Notes: a model not told the origin generated them from the sequence alone. A DNA stretch of 64,000 nt from Metellina segmentata (GCA_947359465.1 OX375872.1:5144741-5208740), one strand, 5' to 3'. Shown: positions 1 to 13,565, numbered from the stretch's first letter. Numbers and translations: made by a program.

Positions 1-131
1 AAATCAAACTGCAACTTCAGGAGGAAATGTTAGGCCGGGAACTACAGCAACCCCTATTACTGCTTCTCCATCTCTTATGAGTAGTTTATTTAAACAAGGT
101 GTTATGGTGCAGAAACTTACTATGCCATCAA
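1..131 (+). CDS. Exon (partial, 5' end outside window) of the left-hand nuclear-type gene
   Basis: The reading frame starting at base 2 is open to a GTATGT donor at 132 and ends one base into a codon. The next exon starts with the two bases that complete that codon, and the same holds for the exons after it, so the join is well supported. The 43 residues are Thr/Ser/Pro-rich and end in a hydrophobic-basic stretch (KQGVMVQKLTMPSS). No domain is recognisable. The gene's start and main domains lie upstream of the window. Confidence 0.6.
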
Positions 132-1468
132 GTATGTATGGGCTGTTCTTAAATACTTATATTTTCTTTTATATTGGAAATATTTTAAGTGCCTTATATT
201 TTTAATCTTATATGCCTTTGATTACTTTAATTTTCTTTATCAAATTCTTTGCTTTTAATAAAACTTAAGCTTGGATATTTGAATAATAATTGAGAAAGTT
301 GCTTTTTAAGCTCGTAATTGCATTCTGATTCCAAAACTAGTATTGATTTTGCCATAACAGCTGTATTTTTCGTATACAGTCTATGCACCTTATATTTTAG
401 TGTTGTATCAAAATATCACACTGGCCAACAAGGACTGCAGCAGCCTTGTTGGAAGAGCAACATGTTAGCAACCAGATAGTTGTGATTTAGAAACTCAGTA
501 CAACCAACAACTGTTGTGTATGTGGGGGCTCTTGCATCCACTGGGGCCTCAAATGTCCTCATGTTGGAGAGGGGTTGCAGTTCAAAAGCGTGGACCCTGT
601 TTAAATTTATATCAAACTTCAGATACCATGTTTCAAGTCATTTGATCCTGCCGTGTCTGTTTTTTGAGCATGGAAAGTATGAAGCTCTTAATGTTAAATA
701 TCTTTTAATCTCTTTCATAATATTTGTCTCTTTAATTTTCAATATGTTACTATGACAGAACTAAAACAAAAATTATGAATTCATTCTTTTTTTAAATGTG
801 TAATATTGATTTTAAAATCACTATTCTAAAAAAAATATATATATATATATAACTGCCTTTTTATTGGTTCAAATCTATTTAAAACTTTTTATTACTGTAA
901 AATTTCATTATTTTTCCAGTGATTATTTTATTTAAATAGGTAAATTTAGTATTTGCTACTTTTACCTTTTTGTAAAAACCAAGTAACTTAACTTAAGTTT
1001 ATTATTAAAAGGCTTATACTAAAGTCTATAAGAAGAATTCTGGACTTATTAATAGCAATTTTGACCAAACTAACAAAATACCTGTTTCTAATACCTTATT
1101 ATTGACACTTCTAGGTATTTTATGTATTTTCATCTCACATCATATAGGTGGTAAAATATCTGCTGCTGATAATTTTCTAAAACGTTTTGTGTGCTTATTT
1201 CTAAGAGCTTATCTTCCACTTTTCAAAATTATCAAGCTTGATTGTATTTTCTTTATAGAAATACTCTGCATCCTTAGATTGGAATCCAAGTTTTATCAAA
1301 TATCTTTAGTTTTAAATCAAATAAAGCACCTTACTTTATCAATTTTATGAAAAGGTCTTTATCTACCCTGATCTCTTCATTCTTAAATTTTCATAATATC
1401 TTTTTATAACTTTTAGTAAGTCTAACCATGGATTTGTAAAACGTGTGTTGCTGTTTCTCTTTTATTAG
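132..1468 (+). other. Intron of the left-hand gene
   Basis: AT-rich intron from a GTATGT donor to a TTTTATTAG acceptor. It holds a short AT microsatellite at about 835-851 and no coding signal. Short open frames at 516-755 and 1102-1350 have intron-like composition and were not accepted. Confidence 0.55.
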
Positions 1469-1675
1469 ATGTTAGTATTCCTGTGCTCACTCCTGGTGCC
1501 CCTCCAGTTGTTATTCCTGCAGGACAGGATGTTCTTGTTTTGAGAACCCCTAAAGGCGTTTATCTACGTTTACCTGATGGACGTATCATTGCAGTTCAGC
1601 TCCCACCTAGTTTACTGGCTAAAACTCAGTTTCGTCCAAATGTGGTTACACATTTTAGACCTGCTGCTCCTAAAG
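1469..1675 (+). CDS. Exon of the left-hand nuclear-type gene, with a conserved-looking hydrophobic block
   Basis: Acceptor TTTTATTAG at 1461-1468, donor GTAGTA at 1676, length 207 (phase 1 to phase 1). The 69 residues are the least repetitive part of the visible protein and look like a short folded or interaction segment, containing DVLVLRTPKGVYLRLPDGRI followed by a Pro/Leu stretch. I do not recognise a named domain. A large chromatin protein such as an ARIP4/RAD54L2-type helicase is a guess only. This exon is the best query for identifying the gene. Confidence 0.7.
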
Positions 1676-3440
1676 GTAGTACACGTTTTGAAGTTTATAA
1701 TTATTATATTATACAATGACTTAGCGTTTGTATGTAATGCTTTAAAATTCGTTAGAATCAAGAGATTGCATTTTATTACTTGCCCATTTATTTTTCCATT
1801 CATCAAATGTATTCAGTAAGTTTATTCAAACCTGGCTAAATAAAATGCACTGTAAGACTCATTTATGTATTCAAATTCTAAAATTTTCTTTCGGTTCTTA
1901 TATTTTAATATTTAAAACAAAATAGTTATGTGTAAGAGTTCAATGTATACGAGTTGGAATACATTTTCCAAAGTAAAACATATTGAATCAATGACTTTGT
2001 AGACTACAATTGTACAGAGATTCCTTGGGTCACACTCACAAGGGAGTTTGTTTAACTAAAGCATCATTTGTAAACTAAGAGCATAGTAATGTTGTTATGC
2101 AAGGCTAGTTTAATTACTCAAAACTAAGGGTTTGTTTTGTAAATATGTGCATATTACAAATTTAGATGAAGTAATCGTTAATTTTAAAATTTTATTACAG
2201 TCAAAATGTATTTATATGAAAATTTTGTAGCATATTTATGGGTTTCAATTTCTTTAGATATTTGATATCTATATTAATAGAAAAAGTAATAATTGTATCA
2301 TTCTTTCTAGTATAAGTTTCAGTAGAAAACTAAAAGTTCTATGGGGTTCCTTTGGGTTTTTATGTAGAAATTATGTTCAGTGAAATCTTATTTTGAGATA
2401 AAAGTAGCACTTATTAATCTATTTTCATATATTCAATGAATTTTCTGAAGAAAGTAAGTACTCTTTAGAAAGGAGGAGGCTAAAAAATATTACCAGGAGA
2501 AGAGTACATATTTAACCCTTGAAGTGTTTTATTTTTAAATTTTACTTTCACTTTCCTCATTCAATTGTCTCACCAAGTAATGATTATATCCATTACATGT
2601 ACCTTGTTCCAATAAAATCGTTGAAAGTAAATATCTACATCAATGATTTTTGTTGGGTCAATTGCTAGTTGGTACTTGTAAATCATTTCCTTGCATAGTT
2701 TTTTTTTTCTCCAAGTTTTGATGTTTTGAGAACTTTTTTTTTGCTTAATTTCCATTTTCAAAAACAGGACCATTTGGACCACTCTTAGTCATGAGAGGTA
2801 CTTGGGAGGGTGATCACATAAGCTACTCTTCTGGTTGTTATTTAATTTTTTTTGTAATCTTTCACCTTTTAAAACTTTGTTATATTTCTCACATTCGATG
2901 TGGAGGTAAGTTGCTTCACCGCAGGCACTCTCTAAGTGATTTGTCCTTTCTTCAAGTCTCATGCTTTTTCAAATTATATAAGTTTAGATTTGAAGGATAA
3001 CTTAGGAAACAATGAAGACATGTCTGCAATGCTTATCAATCTTGATTTGCTGGTGACTATATCATTCATTATGCTGTTTAGACTTATTTCGTTAAATATT
3101 AGAAAATTGATTGAATGCATTATTTTTATCAATACCTTATTTTTTGAATAATTGCTATATATATCTTAAGGCTAAAGCAAATGGTATATATGGTTATTGC
3201 CATTGCATAAATTGAGCCCTTCTGTAGTTTGTATACATGTTTATGTATAGGAGTATTTTAAATATAAGCTAAACATTCTTTTCATTTAAAAACATTTTCT
3301 TTTGGGGAACAATTACAATTTCAAAAATTGAAAGGAATTCATGATTTACCAACATTAATATTTTTTGTTTTGTTTAAACATTTTAAGCTTCACAATATTT
3401 TTAAAATTTGTGTATATATAGCTGTATAAAAATCTTTTAG
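1676..3440 (+). other. Intron of the left-hand gene
   Basis: AT-rich, from donor GTAGTA to acceptor AATCTTTTAG. No repeat family or coding exon was seen. Several short open frames inside have no splice or composition support. Confidence 0.5.
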
Positions 3441-3493
3441 GTGGTAATCAACCTTCTACTGTAATAAATACTCCCAGAGGACAAAGCATTGGG
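3441..3493 (+). CDS. Short exon of the left-hand gene
   Basis: Fifty-three bases between acceptor TTTTAG and a consensus GTAAGT donor at 3494. Together with the last base of the previous exon they give 18 codons (GGNQPSTVINTPRGQSIG), ending in phase 0. The following exon starts in phase 0, so the frame is kept. The 76-bp intron that follows (3494-3569) ends in TTTCTTTCAG. Confidence 0.6.
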
Positions 3494-3569
3494 GTAAGTC
3501 TCGTCATAAGCACTATTTTTTAGTTTTGTTTGTAGCTTGGATGCTTATTTATTCAGTTATTTCTTTCAG

Positions 3570-5579
3570 ATTATAAAGCAAACTCTTCAGTGTGGTGGAA
3601 CAGTTCGATATTTAGGACCTCGAAGTGCTGCTGGCAGTACTGCTCCAAATTCAGCTCGATGTTCAGCTCCTGAAGTAATTGATTTGAGTGATGATGATGA
3701 GCCTTCTCTTCGAAAAAGTGGAACAGCTTCAAATGCGTCCACAAATTCATCAGAAAGTGACACTGGAAGTATTGATCAGGATAAATTAGAAAATATGCAA
3801 CCTATGAAATTTCCTGGGAAACAGATTACTATCAGAAAAGTATCTCCTTCATCGCCTCAAAATTCATCAATATCAAGCTCAAAAGATAAATGTGAGATTC
3901 CTCAGGTTCTTTCAAAAAATAAACAAATCACTATTATGCCAATAAATCCCACTACGCAGCAGAATCGTCAAAAGTTTGCACCTCAGTTAGCACAACCTGT
4001 ACGAGTACAGCAAATGCTCCTGCAACCACAACAAGGAAAACGGAAGCTATTTCAAAAAAATACTTCTAAGGTTCCTATGACTCCTGTACTTACTGGGAAA
4101 AATGTTCGACCACAGATAACCATCACTCAACCAACATCAATCCATTCAAGTATTCAATCTCAAACTTTACGTCAGGCAGTTCCTCACCACCAACAGAAAG
4201 GGGGGGAGTTCTTAGAAAATATGTGTGATTCTAGTATTAATTCTCCGACCAAGCAAACTGAAGACTCTTCCAACATAAGTTCTGATAGAGGTCTGTCATC
4301 TAATGCTCTACAAACTCAAAATGTATCTCAAATTCTTCAGAACTCTAAAAACATTTCAATATCTTTGTCTGAGCCATTGAAAACAAGTACATTGCCTGAC
4401 TCATTAGCTTCACTTACAAACAAATTAAATCCAAACCTTCAGATTTCTCCAGTTGAACAATTTCCAAAATCACAAACTACTTTGTCATCTGTTGGGTTGA
4501 AGACTCCTGTGTCTGATATAATACCTCAGAAAAATATTTTTCATCCAAATACATCAATGCAAGCAGTATCTTCCACATCAAGTCTTCAAACTCAGATTGC
4601 ACACAATACTGTACAGTCATCTCGTCCTGTGTGTAAATCACCCCAGTTGTCTAATAAAACTGACTCAACTGTTCAACAGTTAAATGTGACACAGTCTATG
4701 TATGGTTTAAAACCTACATCTCAAACAAATTACCCTATATCACAGACAACTTCTCTTTCATCTGCTGCATCAGCTCACACTCCGGATCAATCTTTTCAGC
4801 ATCCTATGGTTTCTCACTCAAATATACATCAAATGCAACAAAAACTGCATGGTGAACAGCAGTCTTTACAATACCCTTCACAAACACATTCTCAAAATCC
4901 TCGACTAACTGCATCATCTGCACATCAATCTCAGTCTGCATCTCGAAATCAACAAGTAGCTTCTCGTAAAAGAAAATCTACAAACAAGTTGCCATCTAAA
5001 AAATCTCAACATGAGCATTCAGTGATGACCCAAAGTCATCCTTTAACTCCTCAAGCTGCAGAGACAAAGACATCTCAGCAGTTTCAACACTCTCAGTTGT
5101 CTGATCATTTACCTGAAACTCACTTTTCAAACTTTGTTCATCATATATCTGGCTCAGATTTTCAAGCCTTCTCAAATTTCTCTCCTCATAAGCCAATGTC
5201 TCATATACAGCATCCCCAACCACTACATCCTCTTCAGCATAGTCAGGAACATAATCTTCCCCCTCATTTACAGCACATGTCTCGTATTTATCCCATGCCC
5301 TCTCATATTCCTTCGGGTCCATCATCATTATCAGATATGCAACCACCTGCTCCTAGAGCTTGGCCGGTTCCACAACCAGCAGTGTCTTCATTTCACCCAT
5401 TTAGTCAGTCTTCCTCATTCTATAGTTCTGGTCAAGAGAGTAGTCAATTTTCATTTCAGCCTTCATCTTTTCCCTTACCCCCATCTTCTGTAGCATCTAA
5501 CACAAATCAGTCAGAATCTAACATTAGTTCTGGGTCAGGAGAGGATAAAACCTCTCAGATAAGCTCATCTGATTTGTGA
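3570..5579 (+). CDS. Terminal coding exon of an unidentified Ser/Gln-rich nuclear-type protein
   Basis: The frame is open for 669 codons from acceptor TTTCTTTCAG to TGA at 5577-5579 and forms the C-terminal tail of the protein started at position 1. Near its start VIDLSDDDE (3675-3701) matches the hydrophobic-plus-acidic pattern of a SUMO-interaction motif. A QITI motif occurs three times (about 3818, 3919, 4109). A basic cluster RKRKSTNKLPSKK (about 4962-4999) could be a nuclear localisation signal. The rest is Ser/Gln/Pro/His-rich and probably disordered, typical of transcription or chromatin factors. The acceptor, not the upstream in-frame ATG at 3537, marks the coding start, because 3537-3569 is intron. 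The family is not recognised; an ARIP4-like helicase tail is one unproven possibility. Confidence 0.8.
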   Translation: MIKQTLQCGGTVRYLGPRSAAGSTAPNSARCSAPEVIDLSDDDEPSLRKSGTASNASTNSSESDTGSIDQDKLENMQPMKFPGKQITIRKVSPSSPQNSSISSSKDKCEIPQVLSKNKQITIMPINPTTQQNRQKFAPQLAQPVRVQQMLLQPQQGKRKLFQKNTSKVPMTPVLTGKNVRPQITITQPTSIHSSIQSQTLRQAVPHHQQKGGEFLENMCDSSINSPTKQTEDSSNISSDRGLSSNALQTQNVSQILQNSKNISISLSEPLKTSTLPDSLASLTNKLNPNLQISPVEQFPKSQTTLSSVGLKTPVSDIIPQKNIFHPNTSMQAVSSTSSLQTQIAHNTVQSSRPVCKSPQLSNKTDSTVQQLNVTQSMYGLKPTSQTNYPISQTTSLSSAASAHTPDQSFQHPMVSHSNIHQMQQKLHGEQQSLQYPSQTHSQNPRLTASSAHQSQSASRNQQVASRKRKSTNKLPSKKSQHEHSVMTQSHPLTPQAAETKTSQQFQHSQLSDHLPETHFSNFVHHISGSDFQAFSNFSPHKPMSHIQHPQPLHPLQHSQEHNLPPHLQHMSRIYPMPSHIPSGPSSLSDMQPPAPRAWPVPQPAVSSFHPFSQSSSFYSSGQESSQFSFQPSSFPLPPSSVASNTNQSESNISSGSGEDKTSQISSSDL

Positions 5580-6612
5580 CTTTTGACAGTTATTTGCTGC
5601 TACAGGAAAAGTAACAGAGCTTCATTAGATTTTGGGCGCAGGAAATTGAGTGTTGGTATGCTTCTGGTTTGTGTGCTTGCGTGTGATATTATGATAGCAT
5701 TTTATGCATCAACCGGAAGAAACTAAAAATTAACTGGCAGTGTATATGTTTCATCTAAGATGAAGACCCATCCTGTGCAAAGTCAAAATGTGAAATATCT
5801 TAATATGGCTTTTATAAAAGAAAACTAATTTAAAAAATTGCTGTAAACGGGTTGCCCTCATTCACCTTTCATTGTTTCCACAATAGTGGAGTGTGTTGTA
5901 CAAAATGTGGATATGTAGTAATTGTATTTCTGGCCATCAATACTTTTTCATTTTAACACATGTCAGTGTTTGTGCGTAATCATCTAATGTAGTATAGCTT
6001 TATCATTATTTGTCTGCTGTTATGCCAAGTGAAATTTGAATTTCATATGAATTAAGTTTAGCATTTGTAAGATTTAAAATATCAAAATTGAATCATTTAA
6101 GTAAGTTTTTACTAAAATATTCATTTGTTGTATTTATATTGCATGCTTAAGTTTAGGTTCATCGTAGTATTTTGTGATTTTGACTTTTTGCTTAAATACA
6201 TTTTTACTACCCCGGTTGTATTTTTGCAATTTAGTGAGATATTTTATTACAAACAAATGTTAGAGGAATTTGTCCTGTGGCGTTTATTTAATATTTAAAA
6301 GCTTGTGCCAAGTTAGCGTGGTTAATGTTATTCCATTCATATTTATTGCTACTTTTGTGATTACGTGTTGGTTTTAAACCTGTTCCTGTCTAAGACGTTA
6401 AATGTACTTAACAAGTACATTGTTTTATGAAATTTAGTTATTTCAAGAATACTCTTGTAAAGTGTTTATATATTTTACTACTGTAAATTTCATTATGCAC
6501 AATGCATTTTTTTGTTTGATACAAATTTCATTTTTGCATGCTTTCAATTTTACATTTTTTATTCCTTCAGTGTCAATCAATATTGTTTTAAAACATTCAT
6601 CTTTTTAATAAA
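5580..6612 (+). other. Probable 3' UTR of the left-hand gene with candidate polyadenylation signal
   Basis: AT-rich non-coding sequence after the TGA. The first canonical AATAAA I found after the stop is at 6607-6612, followed by T/GT-rich sequence, and more AATAAA motifs follow. Which one is used cannot be decided from sequence. Confidence 0.35.
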
Positions 6613-9600
6613 TGTTCCATCTTCTGAGTTTAAAAATAAATTATGGTTTTAATTTGTTTTATGGTACAGAGAGAAATGTGCTTACTTTCTTTTTAATAGT
6701 TGTCACTAAAGGGAAAATTTTTCATCTGTTAAGTGTAAATTTATTTTATTATTTCTCAATTGTTATTTTAAATATTCATTCTGTTTTTTTGTACAGTCAA
6801 ACTCTAATTTTGAAGTCATTCTATCTTCCATGTAATGTTTATTTTTTAAAGAATATTTGGAAACCTTATGAGAATTAATGCCAAGGAGCTCTGAGATAGA
6901 AAATGCATGTTTCTCTGCATATGCTTTCATTAGTGTGATGAACAAAAGACTGTACTAAATTTGTTAGTGTAATTATGTAGTTTGGTTTGTAATTATTAGT
7001 ATGTTATCAAAAATTAATGCTTGTTCAGAATTGAATAAATGGGTTTTGCAAATGTTTTCCACCAAAAGCAAGCAGTTTTACCTCAATACTGTTATCAATA
7101 AAGAATATTGGTTTCTAGATTATAGGATCATTGTTTTGAGATTTTTTCATTATGTGAGAAATAAACAATATTATGTAAATTATGGCTTATTTATATGCTT
7201 AACAGTTATGAAGTGCGTTATAAGTTAAATTTTGTCTAATTATCACTACTTTCATTTTTAATATTTATCACCAAGTCTCGACATAATTTCATTGATCTTA
7301 AAATTGGATGAATTAGTTAATGTAATGTTAAAATTTAAAAAAAAAAAGAAGTTTTATAATGAATAGAGAGCTGCACTGTTCCATTGGACTTAATATATAT
7401 TCCAATTATGCATAAAATTTATATTACCTATCCTTACATTTGATTCTGTTGAAGTGAATGGTAGATAAAATGAAACAAATTGCTTTCACAAACGCTTCTT
7501 TTTGGGCTCATTCTGGCAGTGAGTTTATCATTTGCTTTGTTTTGGGATCAATGACAGATAATTTACCTGTAGTTACTGGTAAGCCTGAGGTGCTAAAAAT
7601 AATCAATAAAAGTAGTTTGCATCATAAATCAAAACTTGTTAATCACTTAGGTGAAATGAAGCATAGATATATATATATATGAAACAACAAAATCAATAAA
7701 CTAAGCTCAATTAAAACTAGTTATTCAAATAGGTTAGAAATCTGAGAAAAAGAGATAAAATCGACTTCTAATGATTTTCCTGAATCAATGCTTGGTTGTT
7801 TTTTAACTTAATTCGGTTATTTGAATTTTGTTAGTTTAAGTAAAGTCTAAATAGATTTAATAATTGGAAAGATTATTTGCAAAAATATTCTACTTTAATA
7901 TTTTTTTTAATTAAGATGAGCGGTATTTCCAGACAAGGAATATTTGCAATTATTTTCTTAGTAGAAAGTTTTGGAAATTAATTGGGTGTACGATTAACGA
8001 CCTAAACCTGGAATTTAGATCAATAATTAAAGTTTTGGTGAAGTATATATGCTCTAAATAATTTTATAAACGATTCATTTTTGGTACTAGCGCAAAGACA
8101 GAATTCAATCATAATTTTAACTGCAGTATTATATTCAATTCGAATGTACTTTGTTTAGTTGCTATGAAAAGTGTTACTAATTACTTTCATCTGCTTACAT
8201 CCCTCTACTTTTCATTTACTGAGGGAAATAAACCTTTAGAGAATAGTTTAGTATATTTTAATTGAAGCGTACAAATTAGAGTATTTTATCAATATATCGA
8301 TTTGTTTAATTTTTGTTTTTTGATAAGGTTTCTTTCACACACCATCTTCAGATAAGCATTTAATTTTCTTTTTAAAAAATCGTCCCAAATGATGCTTTTT
8401 GTTTTGTCTAATGTAGATGAAGTATTAAATATGCAGATATATCACAAGTTTTTCGTTTCCAAAAATCACAAAAAAAAACTAAAATTATTGACTAATAAAG
8501 TTTGAAACTAACAAGTATCGGGAAATATATTTTTATAGCATGCCATGGCCAGGCATTTTGTTGATTCTTATTTTTATGGTATTAAGTTCCCTACTCACTG
8601 TAAAACTGCAACAGTGAACGAAATTGTTAAAGATATTAGTGTTTTTGCCCACATAGCATCAATTAAAAACAAGTAAAAATCTTAAATAACTAATTCTTTT
8701 TGATATTTAATTATTTGTATTAAACTTCTGTTGAATATTTATATTTTATTCTTCTTCTGAATATTTGCTATTATCAAACTATTTGATGCGTTTGTATTTG
8801 TAATAAACTTGCATGAATTTGCATCAAAAGGAAGGGTCTAAAAAAATTTAAAGCTTGGAGGTAACTTTTTACAGACTTCTGTGTATGGCAGCCCCTTTCA
8901 ATGGCCACCTTTCGCATCTTTTAAAAAATCAACTGACCCAAGACTGACTGCCCGATTTGACCCAAGAACAACACAAAGACAATGAATGTTGGTTTGCAGT
9001 AAATTTATAAATGTGTGTTTCGCTGTAATTTAAACTTGTGTATGAAAAATAATATATTTTTCTCTTTCAAATTCATAAAGCTAAAATTATGTATTCCAAT
9101 AATCTGTTTCTCAAGTTATCACTTTTCCCAGAATTGCATCCTATTAACGACTAGAAAATAAAGGTAATTTATACAAATTTTTCTGTGTTTACCAATTTTA
9201 GAAAAGTGGTTTAAGTTCATAGAAAATAATTCATTAATTTCCACAGATATTATCGGGGTGCATGTCTAACCCATTTTATTTTTGTGTTCAATTAAAAGCT
9301 TTCAACTAATTTTTAGTATCAAGTATCATTTTTTAAATATTAAGTTGCAGGAATGCTTGATTTACTTATACCTTTTTAATATTTTCCAATTATGACAACT
9401 AGGTTTATAGTTGATAAACAAGTTCAGTTGATTCATCTTAAAGAATATTTTTTTTTAATTCACAGCACACTTGTGTAGTGTCTAGTTCTCATTTGGAAAT
9501 TTTCATTCAGCTTAGTGGTTCTTCAAACCTTTTACTTCCATCTTTCAAATCCTGAAAATGTCAGGTCTGAAATTTTTGTATTTGCAAGAAAACCATAGTT

Positions 9601-12600
9601 ATCCTTTTACTGTCAAAGTACTAAATGCAAAAAGATTTTAATTTAACAAGTTTTTTTCAAAAAACATTAAGTGTAAATACATTACTAAAGACTTAGATTA
9701 ATGCCTTTCTAATTTTCAATGTTAAAAAAATATTCCAAAGAATATAATACTTTAAAAGTTCTTTTGAATTTGATAATTTTTAATGTCATAAAAAATTTAT
9801 TTTTTAAATGTCAGACTGTTTTTTAAGTATGGAACTTTGATACTCTGATGTTTCAACTTGTGAGCACATTACACTTCAATAATATTCTGGTACTTGGAAA
9901 AAATTTTCATCTGAAACTAAAAAAAATTTTGTATTCTCACGCTTATTTAACTTTGTGATTTTAAATGCTGTTGCCAGTGTTTTGAAAGTTCATACAAATT
10001 TGAAAATGTTAGTACCCAAATTGATGCTATTTGCATAAAACACTACAAATACATTTCTTTTGAAAAATATATTGTCCCTTGTGTCAAATGGCACACATCA
10101 AAGAAGTAAATTTCTAAGGCGAATCTAAAAATTGAAAATCTATCCTTGTTTTGGAAATTTAGCATTTGTTCAAGAATGTAGCATACTTCGTGATTACCAG
10201 TAAAATTGAATCATTTCATAACTGCATTTTGAGGTGTAACTTTGTTCAAAGTTGCTACATATACCATGCTTTTTTGTAAGTGAGTTAATTCGTATATATT
10301 TTCCTCTTTTTTTACTATAAATATGACAATGTTTTCTAAAAATCTTTGGTTGGTTTAAAATGCGTTTTATTTTATTTAGTGTCTCATTAGCTTTTGCCTG
10401 GGCCTTTTTTCTGTAAATCAAATTTGTTATGGCATATTTTAGTTTAATTACATCTAAAAATTTACATTGATTGACACTTATGTAACTGTTAGCTTTTATG
10501 TTGTCGTATACCCAGTAGACTTAAATAATTCCTTCATGCAGTAAATTTTACCAAAAATATCATTTACTTCATAGCTTTGTTTATATTTTTACAACTTTTA
10601 TATCAAAGCTTTTAAGTTATTTAGTTATATTTAAATACTTATAGTTTCGCTATACTTTTCTAAACTAATTTTCAACACATTTGTTTATTTTAGAAATCGT
10701 TTAACCTTTGTTCACCAAACATACATGGCTGAAATTAAATTTGCATTTATAGAGAATTTTATTTAGTACTTCCCTTTTGAAATTTCCTGTTCTATTTCAA
10801 TAACTTGTATCCTGTGATTGTTTAGTGTACCCTTTAGTAAATTAATGGCATAATTATGATGGTAATTGTTATTTAATTTGGTAAAAGTAAGACAATTAAC
10901 TAAATTGAAGTCTAAATTGTGCTAGCTTAGGAAGCAGATGATATAACCTTGCCTTTAGGATTATTCAGGTTCCTACTGCGTCAACCCATCAGCAGAATTT
11001 GGTTTGCATTGATCTTACAGAAACAATAAACAATTGATAAACTAACTACAAGTTTTCTTTTATCTCTAAGAGGCAAAAAAATTGTAGGGGCTTTTTTAAC
11101 ATTGAATGTAATTTTAAAATTATAATACATTATAGAGTTTTATAAAAAATTGAGAAAGCATTAGAATCCATAGAAAAGCGACTCTTTATGTTCTGAAATA
11201 CCTGATTTTGTGACAACCTTAATGTCTTTTTCATATGTGTACTATGGAGACACTTATCTGCTCATTTGGGTCTTATCAAATTTCCATTATGTTAGCAAAT
11301 GAGAAGATCAAAGTTTGTATCATGGGCATATGGCAAAGCAAATCTTCTGAAATATTTTTGGCCTCAAGTACATATATTCCAAGTTTTCAAACGTGTATTT
11401 CAGACAAATGATTTTATAAGTTTTTCCGAAATTAACAACACAATGTTATAAAATACTGTCAAATTTTTATATAAAAATACATAAACAAGGGTATAATTGG
11501 ATAAGTATTTTAATTTGTGTATCAGTTTTTTCCATGCTTGTATTTAAAACTATTTTTTACAAGAGGTGTTTTGTCATCTGTTATTGCTTATTCCCTACTT
11601 TTACTCAAATATGTCATTTTTATGTATCTGAAGACACATTAGAGAAGGGTATAATAAATTCTTATCCCCTTGTCATCCTCTACCATTCATTTTGAACACT
11701 TAATATTCACAGTTGTAATGTATAAGTTACCATAAATCTGATGCTGATATTGAGATAGTTGGAACTTTTATTTCTATTCATTGAAGAATTTTTTTGAACC
11801 TGTGAAATGAGACTGAAATTGGTACAAACGAAATTATCTGGAATGCATTTGTAGAAAATATAATTGGAAAAATATTTTGTTTAGAAAGATTAAAGTTGTG
11901 GAAGAGGAAATTTATGTAGATTGCTGGGCAAATAACTTTTTTTTATAGCGATAAAATGCAAGGAAATTTTAATCCATCTTACCTAAGTGTTCAGAATGCA
12001 TTATGATATGCTTACACTGTTCGAAATTGACTGTTAGTTATCTGTGTTGTAAGAGACGTGACAGTTGCAAACCTATTTTTGTTCAGTACTAAATTACATG
12101 CTTGTTGACAGTAAAATTAATTTTGTAGAATTTGAATTGTTGATTCAGTTTGACTTGAAGGCTATCTTGATTTGTTAGATTTCTAATTTCTATTATGTGA
12201 ATATTTATGTTCCAGAGCCTTTATAATAATTTATCTTGATTACATGTTTGTTACGTTCATATAAAATATTTCTATTCTACCTTAACAAACTCTATGTGCA
12301 TAATAAATCTGAAATAATTATTTTGTATTTACTTTAAATTGAATTTTTCAGTATAGACTTCGAAAAATTCGATGTTATTTGTTTCTCAAATTTATATTTA
12401 TTAATATGTACATTTTCCCTCCAAAGCTATAAAAATTCAAAGCTGTAAAGTATGTATGTATTTTAAAATTTGATTGGTCCTTCAATTTCAGTGTTCCGCT
12501 GCTCTTTGAGTTTTCCGATTATCTAAGTTTATTTTCTTAAATATGTTTATTCACCCTATATCATTGCGTAAATAGTATATTTTTCAAATTATTTATATTA

Positions 12601-13430
12601 TCCTCTGTGTGTATTTAATATGTAAATACAACTGTATACTCAGGTTGCTAAAGTATAAAACTGTTAAGCTTCAAATTTTTTGTACTTTAAGTATAGCAGT
12701 AATTGTGACTACTATAAAGAGACGTGCTACAAAAACCTTGAGCTTTTCATCCTTTGAATTTTCTTTGTATATTTTTGTTCCTACGTTTTTCAGAGGTGAT
12801 ATGTTATTTATAGCACTCTTAAAGGATGGATTGTTTGCAATTGTAGATTTTCTTTTTTGATAAACTGCCTTCCTTAATTGTGTTGGGGACCATTTGTGAT
12901 TAGTAATTAATGGATATTAGTGTAAATGTGGAGGTTGTTTTCCCATGTTCTCGTTTATTTTTACCCAAAGTAAATAAAATTATTTGGGTTGTTCATAGTG
13001 CAAACTTTAATATATTTTCAGTAATTGCAAAACGAAAATTTACAAGAAATTCTGTTAAAGTGCAGCTATTGTATAGACCGTTTAGAAAAGAGCTGCCACA
13101 TAATGCATGTTAAAGCATTTACGAGTAAAGTGTTTCATATGCATATTCAGCTTTTGTGAAATTACGATGCAAAAAATTTTTTAATTAGCATTTGGTTCAT
13201 TGTATAAAGTACTGTGAAGTTCAAGATAATTGTTAGTGAGCACTTACTGGCAATAAAAAATGTTTATCTAGGTGGTTATGGATTTTCTGCCTTTAAATTA
13301 GCATAACGTATTTTGAATTCAGTGTGAAATCTTACAAGTACAGATGCAATTGTAAAGTTGTATAGATATTTTATTTCAAGTAAAAACACCTCTGGAAACG
13401 GTGAAGGGAAGGGTATGAAAATTTTATCAA
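6613..13430. other. AT-rich stretch, nothing identified
   Basis: Nearly 7 kb of low-complexity AT-rich DNA. It could be an extended 3' UTR or intergenic DNA. Short open frames (for example 7458-7682, 10194-10421, 12609-12860) have no recognisable domain, splice support or composition shift. No terminal repeats or transposon proteins were noticed. Confidence 0.5.
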
Positions 13431-13439
13431 TGGCTGGAG

Positions 13440-13565
13440 CTATTACAGGGTGTCCTCCCTTCGGAATGGATCTCGAACCGTCGCCAATAGCCAGTTCTGT
13501 TGCTCTGTTTAGTTAAATATTTCAACGTCTTTTTGGATACGTCACCAATAGCACGACGTTATTTC
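13440..13565 (+). repeat. Very diverged fragment of the tRNA-SINE family
   Basis: A stretch around 13449-13510 resembles the SINE tail (GGTGTCCTC, then ACCGTCGCCAATAGCC, then GTTGCTCT). A second scrap (CACCAATAGCACGACGTTA) follows at about 13542. Similarity is patchy, so this is an old or rearranged copy. Confidence 0.4.

Noticed and set aside
4996..5346. 116-residue open frame on the - strand
   Set aside because: Antisense shadow of the large + strand exon; no domain, and the + strand frame has splice and phase support.
5134..5493. 119-residue + strand frame
   Set aside because: Alternative frame within the terminal exon of the left-hand gene; composition follows the codons of the real frame.
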